Source: Morinoia aosen
Taxonomy: Eukaryota > Arthropoda > Malacostraca > Amphipoda > Talitridae
Reading direction: 5' to 3'
Assembly (NCBI GenBank): GCA_030386875.1
Contig: CM059571.1
Location: 24,050,355-24,114,354, forward strand
Length of the DNA: 64,000 nt
Shown: positions 22,659 to 31,883 of the stretch, piece after piece
Numbering within the stretch: the first letter of the stretch is position 1
Layout of the letters: the number at the start of each line of letters is the position of its first letter
The notes under the pieces: model-generated
Told to the model about the DNA's origin: nothing
Databases searched by the model: none
Seen by the model: the letters and a program-made list of their open reading frames with translations, nothing else
Program-made: the position numbers and the translations under genes

Positions 22659-24812
22659 TTAATTGGGGCGATGATCTGTCACCACGACGAACTCATTTAA
22701 GTACAGGTACGCATCATAATGCTTGATTGAATCGTGAATGGCAAGAGCTTCGAGTTCTGTTGCAGAATATTTAAGTTCGTTTCCCTTTAATTTCCGGCTA
22801 TAGTATGCCACAGGTAACTCGATGCCGTCGTGCATCTGAAGTAATGCTCCACCAATTGCAATGGCCGAAGCATCAGTGTGCAACACAAACTCTCTCTGAA
22901 AGTCAGGAAATTTAAGTATAGGCGCAGACACAAGTTTATCTTTCAAATCATCGAAAGCTCGCTGATGAACGTCCGTCCATTTAAATGAGTTCGTCTTTTT
23001 TGTTAGCTCAGTAAGAGGTGCCGCGATGTGTGCGTAATTTTGAATGAATTTTCTAAAGAATCCGGTTGAACCAAGGAACCTCTTTACCTCTTTAATATTC
23101 CTAGGTCTCAAAGCATCTGCCAAGGCCTGGACTTTCGCAGGTCGGGGGGTGAGTCCCTCCGAACTAACTTTGATTCCAAGAAAGGTTACGCTACTCGCAG
23201 CAAATTGGCATTTCTTGAGACTTAGTTTGAAACCTGAAGCAGCCGTTTGAAGCAACGCCTTACCCAAATGTTCGACATGAGTCTCGAAATTTTTTGAATA
23301 GATGATGATGTCGTCAACATAACAGAACAGAAATTTTGAAATGAATGGAGAAAAAGCCATATTAACTGCTCTTTGGAGTGCAGCTGCAGAAGTGATAAGA
23401 CCCTGAGGTGAACGGCAGTACCTGTAACTACCTGTAGGCGTTCTGAAAGCGGTAATATCACGGCTCTCTGGGGCCAATTCGATCTGATGATAGGAACTTC
23501 GCATGTCTAGAGTTGTGAACAAGTTTGAGCCCTTAAGACTTTCTAAGGTGTCAGTCATATTCGGGATTGGAAAAGAGTCCTTCCTACAAATCTTATTGAT
23601 AAGTCGGAAGTCAACTACGATTCGATGTGAACCATCACTTTTACGTACAGCTAAGATTGGGGAAGACCAAGGCGAAAAACTTGGTTCAATAACTTTTTGC
23701 CTAAGCATCTCCTGGACATGCTCTTCAACCAATTGCTTTGTAGCGTGAGGGACTCGATACTGCGGTGTATTGATAGGATTGTTTCCCTGAACGTCTAACT
23801 TATGCACAGCATTTCGCGCATGACCAATCTCGTCTCCAACCGCGAACGCATTCCTGTGTTTGTTAATTAAATTTACAAGGGTCGTTCTCTGATCTAAGTT
23901 CAAATGTGACAAGTCAACATCGTCAATCATCTGGTTGAATTCAGGTTCATTTCGTTTCTCTGCGACTGGCAACAGTTCACTGTTAGGCAGTAACTTAGAG
24001 TTGCACTGACTCAAGGGGCTTTCAGTCAGAGCGGGCGCTCGTCTGGCGTCATGCACTGTCGCCACGGCATCGTAGGCCTCGCGATGTGGCGGTGCTCTAG
24101 CATCACTCTCACTCTCGTCTGAGCCAGGCTCTGGGTCCTCAATGGCAACATCTAAACTAGCACAAATTTTATTTCTAGGCACAAGAACATTCTTATCATT
24201 ATAATTTACAAAGACTATTGGCACGGTACCATCACGGACAGTGGCTAACGTACGAGGCACTGCTATTCCTTTGCACGTAACGCTCTGTTTTAGAACGACT
24301 GTTTTTCCATTCATGTGCTTGGGAACTCTCAAATAGGAGTGACATAACGTGCCTCCTTCAACAGTCAGATCATGTGACATTCTCGCGACACTGAATGATG
24401 CATCCTCAGATTGTTTCACAAAATTTACTGAATTAGAAGCAGCAACTGATTGAAATGGGTAAATCCTATCATTAATTCTCACGTGACCTTTCTCGTGCTG
24501 ACTGTATTTTATTTCAACACCGAATCTCTTAAGGAAATCTCGGCCTATCAAGACAGCTCCGGGGAAGTAAGAATCTTCCACAATGATAGCGGAATGGCAA
24601 TACTCAACATCACCTAGTTTAAATTTCAAGTCAATCGTACCTCGAGTGTGGAGATTATCTCCATTAACAGAACAAAGAACTTTAGTGCATCGTTTAATTC
24701 GGGGTGGAGTTTGGAATAATTTGCTAATTACACAAGATTTCACAAGAGTCACGGAAGAGCCTGAATCAACGAAAGTTGAGCATTTTTTCTGTTCAACATT
24801 TAATAAAATCAC
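22659..24812 (-). CDS. Gypsy 1 pol, 5' part: protease, reverse transcriptase, RNase H
   Basis: This 717-codon frame has the aspartic protease motif VDSGSSVTL (DSG at 16-18). Reverse transcriptase spans about residues 345-540, with YVDD at 498-501. RNase H begins at about 640 with HTDAS (D647) and E686. It ends at a TAA at 22659-22661 inside RNase H; the sequence that should follow lies in another frame at 22608. The frame opens at the gag stop, where GTGA overlaps the two, so pol would need ribosomal frameshifting from gag rather than its own AUG. Confidence 0.93.
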   Translation of the reverse strand: MILLNVEQKKCSTFVDSGSSVTLVKSCVISKLFQTPPRIKRCTKVLCSVNGDNLHTRGTIDLKFKLGDVEYCHSAIIVEDSYFPGAVLIGRDFLKRFGVEIKYSQHEKGHVRINDRIYPFQSVAASNSVNFVKQSEDASFSVARMSHDLTVEGGTLCHSYLRVPKHMNGKTVVLKQSVTCKGIAVPRTLATVRDGTVPIVFVNYNDKNVLVPRNKICASLDVAIEDPEPGSDESESDARAPPHREAYDAVATVHDARRAPALTESPLSQCNSKLLPNSELLPVAEKRNEPEFNQMIDDVDLSHLNLDQRTTLVNLINKHRNAFAVGDEIGHARNAVHKLDVQGNNPINTPQYRVPHATKQLVEEHVQEMLRQKVIEPSFSPWSSPILAVRKSDGSHRIVVDFRLINKICRKDSFPIPNMTDTLESLKGSNLFTTLDMRSSYHQIELAPESRDITAFRTPTGSYRYCRSPQGLITSAAALQRAVNMAFSPFISKFLFCYVDDIIIYSKNFETHVEHLGKALLQTAASGFKLSLKKCQFAASSVTFLGIKVSSEGLTPRPAKVQALADALRPRNIKEVKRFLGSTGFFRKFIQNYAHIAAPLTELTKKTNSFKWTDVHQRAFDDLKDKLVSAPILKFPDFQREFVLHTDASAIAIGGALLQMHDGIELPVAYYSRKLKGNELKYSATELEALAIHDSIKHYDAYLYLNEFVVVTDHRPN

Positions 24813-25642
24813 GAGGGAAAAGCTTTTCGGTCGCTGTGAAAGTTTTTTGACTTTACTGCGGCGATGTCACCATTCTGATTCGGACGGCCATTGAATTTGC
24901 GTTGATAATTATTAAATGGGCGAGCATTTTTGTGTGAAGCACTTTGCCATTTGAATGGATTTTTAGGCTGGTACGCTCGCTTTTGTGGCGAATTGTATTG
25001 ATACTTCTCAACTACTGCATCACTCTCGTGAATTCGTCTTTTGCGGCTCAACAAAGATCTCTCTTCGATCAGAGATTCCTCAATTGATCTCGCTTTATCT
25101 AAGAGCTTGGTCACACTCTCAGGGTCAAAATCATGAGGTAACTTTTCACTGATCTTGGGATTCATATTTTTAACAATGGTAGGAATGAGGATTTTTTGTG
25201 TTTTGCTATCCTCGTAGTGCCATTCTGGACCGAATACGTCCTTCCAGCTAGCAAGAACGCGAGTTGCAAAGGCATTTACAGTCTCATCATTTTCTTGATG
25301 CAAATTAAATAGAATTTTGTGGACTGTCTTTCGGTAATTCATGGCTCCCTTGTAAACAGAAACAAGCCAAGTCTTGACATCTTCCAGTGTGATCAATTGG
25401 TCGGACTTGAGAACATAAGAATCCCAAGCCTTCCCAGTAAGAGCATTTTTCAAATAACGACATTGCAAGTCTTTATCATTAGTGTAAATGTCAACTCTGG
25501 TCTGGAAGTGTTTTAAAAATGAAGTTACACAGCCTTCACCATTAAATTTAGGCAGTTCAATTGCGTGATTTAAAGTGACAAAGCTACTTTGATTGTTCTC
25601 ACCATTGTTACTTTGATTACTTTCATTATCGTCCCCAGCCAT
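24809..25642 (-). CDS. Gypsy 1 gag
   Basis: This 277-codon frame starts at an ATG in good context (ACCATGG). It has the Gag capsid-like pattern FLKHFQTRVDIY, CRYLKNALTGKAWD and VNAFATRVLASWKDVFG. Gag packs the element RNA in a cytoplasmic particle. There is no CCHC zinc knuckle; the C-terminal 70 residues are instead rich in K, R, N and Q and could bind RNA. It ends at a TGA at 24809-24811, overlapping the pol frame. Confidence 0.85.
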   Translation of the reverse strand: MAGDDNESNQSNNGENNQSSFVTLNHAIELPKFNGEGCVTSFLKHFQTRVDIYTNDKDLQCRYLKNALTGKAWDSYVLKSDQLITLEDVKTWLVSVYKGAMNYRKTVHKILFNLHQENDETVNAFATRVLASWKDVFGPEWHYEDSKTQKILIPTIVKNMNPKISEKLPHDFDPESVTKLLDKARSIEESLIEERSLLSRKRRIHESDAVVEKYQYNSPQKRAYQPKNPFKWQSASHKNARPFNNYQRKFNGRPNQNGDIAAVKSKNFHSDRKAFPS

Positions 25643-26271
25643 GGTTTCAACTGATAATTAGGGCAAAATTGGCGAAGCAAAATAGATTCACAATGAACAC
25701 TGATAGCAATTTTAGAGTTTCAAATTAGAAGTTTAAATGCAATATTTCGTACAATATGTTTCCAAATACACAGACATAATTGAGTTTTTTCGCACAATAA
25801 GTTTCCAAATGCACAGAAATAAATGAATCGCCAATAGCATCAACAACAGTAATAGAAAATAGGGTCATAATGTGGATAAAATGGGGTTTTGAATAGGCAC
25901 AATAATCATATTAGAAAGGTAAATGGGTTAAATTACGCAATGGGAATGAGACAATAAATGGGTAAAGCATCAAAATAGTAAATATGGTACAAGTTCACAC
26001 GAAATTTTTAGAAATAAATCAATACACTGACACAAGGTGCAAATAATGACAATAAATCACATGGGAAATACACAAGTAAATCAATACAATGACATAAATT
26101 ATGTGAATAGAATGGGTACAATGATGAGTGAAATAAACTTCCGAATCATGTTGCCATTCATGTTACGTTAAACATCTAATTTTTTTTTAATAGGTAGCGT
26201 GGCAACAGCGGTCTCTTGCGGAGACGTTAAGTTTTAATGGGTTATGATCCCACACTCGCTGCCCACCATTT
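25643..26271 (-). other. 5' leader of Gypsy 1
   Basis: This AT-rich non-coding stretch lies between the 5' LTR and gag. Adjacent to the LTR, the minus strand reads AAATGGTGGGCAGCGAGTG (26253-26271), where the primer-binding site should be. The primer tRNA could not be assigned. Confidence 0.6.
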
Positions 26272-27299
26272 TGTTATATCCTACCTTTTCAAGATCGTTC
26301 GATGTGATTAAATTTTCTCTTTTAGGATAAATCGTTCGAGTGAAATAAATCTCTTTTCTCAATCTCAGTGAAATCTCATGATTGGCTTTCCAAATAAGGC
26401 GCAATTATGGTAGGCATTGAAACACACGTTATATGTGGCCACACAATTTACTGTTATAAACGGATATCACCAATATGCCGGGGATTTGTTAAAACCCTCA
26501 AACGTATTTAGCTACAAAGAGGTAATCTTACGCACACTCGTGTGAAAGGTTAGGTTAAAGGTTAACGTCGGCATCTTTGGGATGCTTTATTTCCAATCAA
26601 GCCTGATACATATGATCTTAGCATTGGTTTTTCAAATGTCTTACAAGTAACCCTATATATAGGACACCATGACGGTTCCCCCGTAAAGCCGGTACCCATT
26701 TCCGACACCTGGGTTGAGTGGGGTATTGTGCAGGAGTTTTCCCTTATACCCAACGGGGAAAATCTCTGCGCCAGCGCCGGGATACGAACCCGCGACTTCC
26801 AGCATGCAAGTCCGATCCCTTAACCGCTGTGCCACAGAGAGCACTGGTGAAGCGCTGGTGCAGGTTTCGTCGGATTCGAAGTAGCCTCGTTTACTTTATT
26901 TGATTAACCATTTGATTTAAACGTGAAGTCACAAGTGGAAATTTATACAATGGCAATGTCCAGTACGCCGAGCTGGACTCTATTTCAAAGACTCAAACAA
27001 AGACGGCGAATACGAGGACCTTCAGCTACAATGACGCGTACTAGAATGATCCCTCCTGACCCTAAGTAGACTCTTAAATAGAAGCAGTTACCGCCGCTCA
27101 TGCATGAACGTTAGGCAGCAGCTAACGGTTACGAAGGTGGCGGTTTGAGCAGACGCCGTCCCCTCTTTGCTGATCTGGCTTTCTATAGCTTTTCTGCTGA
27201 ATTGCAAACGGTCTTTCAGGGCACAGAGTACGAGGCTCTTCCTCGCTGATGCAACCGTCGTTCGTGTATGGCGCGCCGTTACATAGAGGGTACATAACA
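26272..27299 (-). repeat. 5' LTR of Gypsy 1, interrupted by a SINE
   Basis: It matches the 3' LTR at 18544-19266 on both sides of a 300-bp SINE plus TSD. Seen differences are few (for example near 26304, 26408 and 27186), so the element is fairly young and the SINE younger. Confidence 0.9.
26547..26846 (-). mobile_element. tRNA-derived SINE, copy 2, inside the Gypsy 1 LTR
   Basis: It is flanked by gtgaa at 26542-26546 and 26847-26851, a clean TSD, since the uninterrupted LTR has only one gtgaa (near 18813). On the minus strand it has the A box TGGCACAGCGG, the B box GGTTCGTATCC and a tail of AACCT-type units. The head begins at 26846. Confidence 0.9.
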
Positions 27300-27430
27300 A
27301 TTTCAACTCAAGAAAGATGGGGTGAAATTCTTTAGACTAATGCCTAACAGCATCGACTTGCGCAAGCGAATTTAAATCAAGAAAGAAGGGATGAAATTCT
27401 TCAGATTAATGCTGACCAGCACGTGTGCAC
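27300..27430 (+). pseudogene. Helitron-like relic, 3' continuation of the repeat ORF
   Basis: Directly after the Gypsy TSD, the words STQERWGEIL, QHRLAQANLNQERRDEIL and NADQH match the repeated unit ending at 18543, with two internal stops and a frame change. This shows that the Gypsy element split an already repetitive, possibly already dead, ORF. Confidence 0.55.
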
Positions 27431-29783
27431 TATTTGTTATAACATTGAAGAAATTACTCACAAAAATATATGAATTTTATTCATTTATTCAAGGAGAGAC
27501 GTACGTAGCGTTTCATATAAAAGGCATGATTACTAGCAGATTTCAAACACTTCATTCATTTGCAAAGGATTCCAACGAGTTTCCTTACCTCTACCTTTTC
27601 AATTAGAAACTGAGTGTAGGACATTGGTGGTTAGCTTTGTTATATCTGCACAACTGCCGGAAGCCCTATTCAGGCAGTGAATATTTAAAATTTGCCCAAA
27701 GTTGAGGAACTCAATTTTATTATGTGAAGGTTGAAGAGCAAGGAAATTAAAGAGGTCACCAGCGCGTGGGGACGCGCGTTGAATTTCAATGATTTGCAAT
27801 CTCAGAAGGAGTTGAAGGCGGTGTTCGGATGCTCTACGGCATCAAGTTAATCAAACAGTTTGTTCATAAAAACCACAATGCGAACCATCACTTGGGGAGA
27901 ATGAGAGAATAGACTATCTCGCCTTTGGGTTTATTAAGGTTGAGGTGGAAGGCTGACGGGCGAGGCTTGATGCTCAGTTCGCGAGACGTTCTTGGGAAGA
28001 GTCCGAGTCGGTTGAAGAACTTCAGGCGGTGCGCTTCCAGCTCCGGCTTGTGGAAGCGTGTACTGGAGTGTGAAGTTTACTGAGGTGTTAAGTGTGGAAG
28101 GTTCCTACGCTAAGTGGGAAAAGCTTAACGGTTGGGTAAACTCGGTAGGAATGAAGGCTCTCGACTCAAATAGTCTTAACTGGAGATTTTAGAGGCTTAG
28201 CTGCAGGGATGCAGGCCTTCCAGGTTAGTAAATTTGGAGAGGAGGAGGAGGAGGTAATCTCCTTCTAATTTTAATGCAGGGTGGCTGCAATTAAGAGGTT
28301 AGGGTTTGGCTCCTTAACGTGTTTGCGAGTGCGTGGAATGTGTGGTCCTGTAGATCCTGTGAGGGAACATCGAGCTGGATAAATTTGCACGATAACGAAC
28401 CTATTCATACACATGTGCAAGACTGCTGCAATCTGCTGCTTACAAGAAGAACAACGGCAGAAGTCTAGTGCTAAGGTCAGTCCGCAGCTCCAGCGCCCGA
28501 GTTGCAGCCTGAATCATCTTAACACCCAGAACCGGTATTCAAGACCAACTGCTCATAAGCTCTATCTTGATATCACAAGCAGTAACACAACTGAGTATTT
28601 AATCTAAATGAACTAACAACTAGAGGTAAAATAGCTACAGCACTGAGGTAATTCAATAATGTACACAAAAATAAGGGAATCTTAGACACCAAATATGAGA
28701 AAAGGTGAGGCCTCTTATTCTCTATAATTCAGATGAGCAAGAATTGCTTCTAGGCGCAATGGAGTAACTAGCAAAATACATATAAAAAGGCACAAGTAAA
28801 AGCAAATTCCAATTGGAATCAAAGTCAAAAGTGATTGAGGAAAAGTTAGTAAACGCTCAATTAAATTCATGGAAACAATATTGAACTCAATCTTAAATGA
28901 TCTTTGTGGACGGCAAAGTGTCCTAAAAACAATATAGCTCAGCACTGATCTAACGAGCTAATGCCAATATCGTACAATAAATGAGAGTACAATAAGATTA
29001 ATTTAAACAATTTAAACAATTTATTTACCACAGGTGAGACAGAGATAGAATGTTTCTTAACTAGTACAATGGTCAAATTTGAGTATAGCTACCTGTGGGC
29101 CCGAATAAGTTCAGTGACTTCTAGGGCATCCTACCATCAAGGTTAGTCTTAAGAGTACAGTAATGTTTAACCTAATTCACTTAAACTAGAGACGCATTAG
29201 ACTGATCAATGAGATAATTAACCCGAAATTAGAGACTTCATTTCACAATATAGTTCATATGAACTAGATTTAACAGTATATTCGACAAACGATTCAAGAA
29301 CAGACTGAAGATCGGCGAAATTAACCAAAGCAAATTACATTATTAGGACCAGTTATGTAGGGGACAAGGTTTGACTCTGTGATCTTACACGACTAGTAAT
29401 CTGATAGGAAGTGAGACTCAAGATTTTTTTTGAATACCTTATAAGAATTACTTTCACGGATCTCCGCAGGTATTGAGTTCCGAGACTAGCAAAAACAAAG
29501 GGAAAACAACAATGACAAAGATGACGCAGTAAGCTTGAACAACTTGTGCCTAACTAAACACTGGCACAGATAAAAACAGAGGATGTTCCTAAGTTACTAA
29601 TATATTGGAGTCTCTAGGTTCATCTATGCAACTGATTAAAGGAGTAAACTCTAGCTTAACACTTAACATTTAACATCACGATGTGCCATCTTAGCCACCC
29701 GTTAGAGGGTAGCGTAGAGAGGAGCCACTTGCTCTGTTCTACACTCTACATATTCTACACTTTTCACACACTCCATCTCGTCA
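27431..29783. other. non-coding region, no gene recognised
   Basis: A GC-richer stretch at about 27900-28330 includes a short GGA-repeat near 28240-28256. No frame carries a recognisable motif. It may hold eroded repeats. Confidence 0.5.
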
Positions 29784-30056
29784 CTGTGGCCGAGCAGTTA
29801 ATGGGACGACACGAGAAGGCCGACACGAGAAGGTGTCGGCGGTTCGAATCGCGGCGCCGCGCGATGATTTCTCGTCGTTGGGAAAAGGGAGAACTCAGGC
29901 ACAATTCCCCAATCTACCCAGGTGTCTGAAAGGGGTACCGACTTGACCAGGGGTAACCGTAATTATTGTGTCCTGGTGTTAGTTATAAGGCATTTGAAAA
30001 ACCAATGTACAAGATGATATGTACCAGGCTCGATTGATGGGAATAAAGCATCCTTT
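29784..30056 (+). mobile_element. tRNA-derived SINE, copy 3, different head
   Basis: The head GTGGCCGAGCAGTTAA and the B box GGTTCGAATC resemble a tRNA-Leu/Ser type with a long variable arm. The body (CCCAGGTGTC, GGGGTACCG, GGCATTTGAAAAACCAATG, AATAAAGCATCC) matches SINE copies 1 and 2. The head contains a 14-bp tandem duplication (CGACACGAGAAGG twice). The AACCT-type tail of the other copies is absent. Confidence 0.8.
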
Positions 30057-30445
30057 GAATATTTGAGGGAGCAAATTGCGACTGAGCACCTGCTCTCTTT
30101 ACTTTTAACTCTAAGTTTCTCACAAGACAAGTCTCACTCCGACCTAACTTACTCCACAAAACACTCCTCACTACGTCTCTCTGTATCACGAGATATGGGG
30201 GCCCCTTGTTAACTTTTATTAACAAGGGAATCTCGGATTGGAGGAACGACTCACTTCCACGCAAAATATGAATGATATTGCTAATTGTACGAGTGTCATA
30301 TACGATACAGCGTTAAACCCAACAATACACTACAATAACCTGGAAAAATAAAATCATTACGAGTTATCAACAAGCTTCGTTCCCAGACTGACTTACCACT
30401 CAAAAATCGTAAATAAAACCGCTTCTAGAGTGTTACTAGCCCATG
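30057..30445. other. non-coding region, nothing recognised
   Basis: No motif-bearing frame was seen in this stretch between the SINE and the TIR element. Confidence 0.5.
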
Positions 30446-30841
30446 TTTGGGGTACAAAACACACTGAAAGACTATCCAAAATTAACTCACAGGAATTGCA
30501 CTCTAATATTCAATCGAAATGCAGAGAACTCTCAATTACAGTTTGATCTACGTTAATCAATGACACTGTTGAAACTTTAATATTGGCCGGCCAATTGGCT
30601 ATCTTTTGGAATCACTACCATCAGCTATTTAAATATGGAATTAGGGGACCACAAATTTTAACACAACTTTTCTCAACCTATTAATTCGTTGCAAAAACAA
30701 ACCTTGTTTTATCAATTGTTTGGGGTACAAAATACTCTGAGAGACTATCCAAAATTAACTCACAGGAATTGCACTCTAATATTCAATCGCTATGCAGAGA
30801 ACTCTCAATTACAGTTGGGCTAGAGTGTTTTGTACCCCAAA
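30446..30841. mobile_element. small TIR element with internal partial copy
   Basis: TTTGGGGTACAAAACAC at 30446 and its inverted copy ending 30841 form 18-19 bp terminal inverted repeats. A second left end lies at 30719, and the 99 bp after each left end (30446-30545 and 30719-30818) are about 95 % identical direct copies. So either a full 122-bp element (30719-30841) lies beside a truncated sister copy, or one element carries an internal duplication. There is no coding capacity and no TSD was resolved. Confidence 0.6.
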
Positions 30842-31160
30842 ATATTAATGGCAAAGGATGCTGACAATGTTAAATTATTTTTGTTACATAAAAGCAGGTT
30901 TATAGGTTGCTTAGGCAGGTTTCTCATATGCTAATTGCCAATTCCATAATTATTTGAGCATTCTAATTTACATTTTCTGGTATAAATGAATATTTTAGCT
31001 CTCGCAGCATATACTGGTGTGACAGTTCAAGTGTAATTCCATAAAGTACTGAGCGGAAGGAAAGTCCCGATGCTTTTATAGCCCTTTACAAATGCCTCCT
31101 ATGCAAGGCATTGATTTCACATATATGTTTACAATCTTTCATAACCATGAAATGAGATAC
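30842..31160. other. non-coding region, nothing recognised
   Basis: AT-rich sequence up to the BEL/Pao LTR, with no feature I can support. Confidence 0.5.
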
Positions 31161-31727
31161 TGTCCCGCCGTCCGACATTACGGCGAAACTTCCAGAATTA
31201 ACTGGCACCAAAGACATAGTTTTACCAACTGGCCTTAAGGAGGTCAGGGTACGCTGCAAGTAAAACGCTTTTTATGACAAATGGTAACAAAAATAAGAGG
31301 CTCACCTGAAGATCTTCGAAGATAATGTTTCAGGCGAACACCTCTTCAATTAAGCCGGCTGTCTAGGGCTGAATGCCCCGGAAGCAGGGGTCGGAACAGG
31401 TCAGAGCACGCATAGACACATGCGCTCACGACCAAGTCTTGTCAGTGTCTGAGGTGGCAGCCCGCGGCGGCTTTCACCTCATCTTGCTCGAATCCATCGA
31501 TAGGGGTTCGGATTCGCTCAAGAAAACAAGATGAACGAATCATTTATGTTCATGATGTTAGTCGCCAGGAACGTGAAGCACTCCCACCATAGCCCAGGTT
31601 TGTCCTAAATTGTTAGCGTTTTACTTTTTAGGCATGTTTTAATATGACAAAGCCTTTGTCCTTTATTATGCAAGATGTTGGGTGACTTGCAGGACTTTAG
31701 CAATGAGCAATGGCTGGATTTGCGACA
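31161..31727 (-). repeat. 3' LTR of BEL/Pao element
   Basis: On the minus strand it runs from TGTCGCAAATCC to GGCGGGACA. It matches 39123-39689 apart from roughly a dozen substitutions. Confidence 0.9.
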
Positions 31728-31883
31728 CAATCCCGGCAAAGAAAAGAAACGGAGTTTTCTAAAGAAACTTCCGTTACACAAAAACATTTACATATTAAAG
31801 TTTCTTTCCAGCGAAAGCGTGGAAAAGACATTCATATATTTTATGCGCATTTAAATTTTATATCAAATAATTAGGAAAGGAAA

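Larger units (their letters stand above)
18544..27299 (-). mobile_element. Ty3/Gypsy LTR retrotransposon 1 (inactive)
   Basis: LTRs at 18544-19266 and 26272-27299 bound gag and pol on the minus strand. The right (5') LTR is longer because a SINE of about 300 bp sits in it. The flanks carry aattt on both sides (18540-18544 and 27299-27303, sharing a base with each LTR end), a 4-5 bp TSD. Domain order PR-RT-RNase H-integrase identifies Gypsy (Metaviridae). Pol is broken by a frame change near 22650-22660, so this copy is dead. A 1.6-kb non-coding stretch separates integrase from the 3' LTR. Confidence 0.93.
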
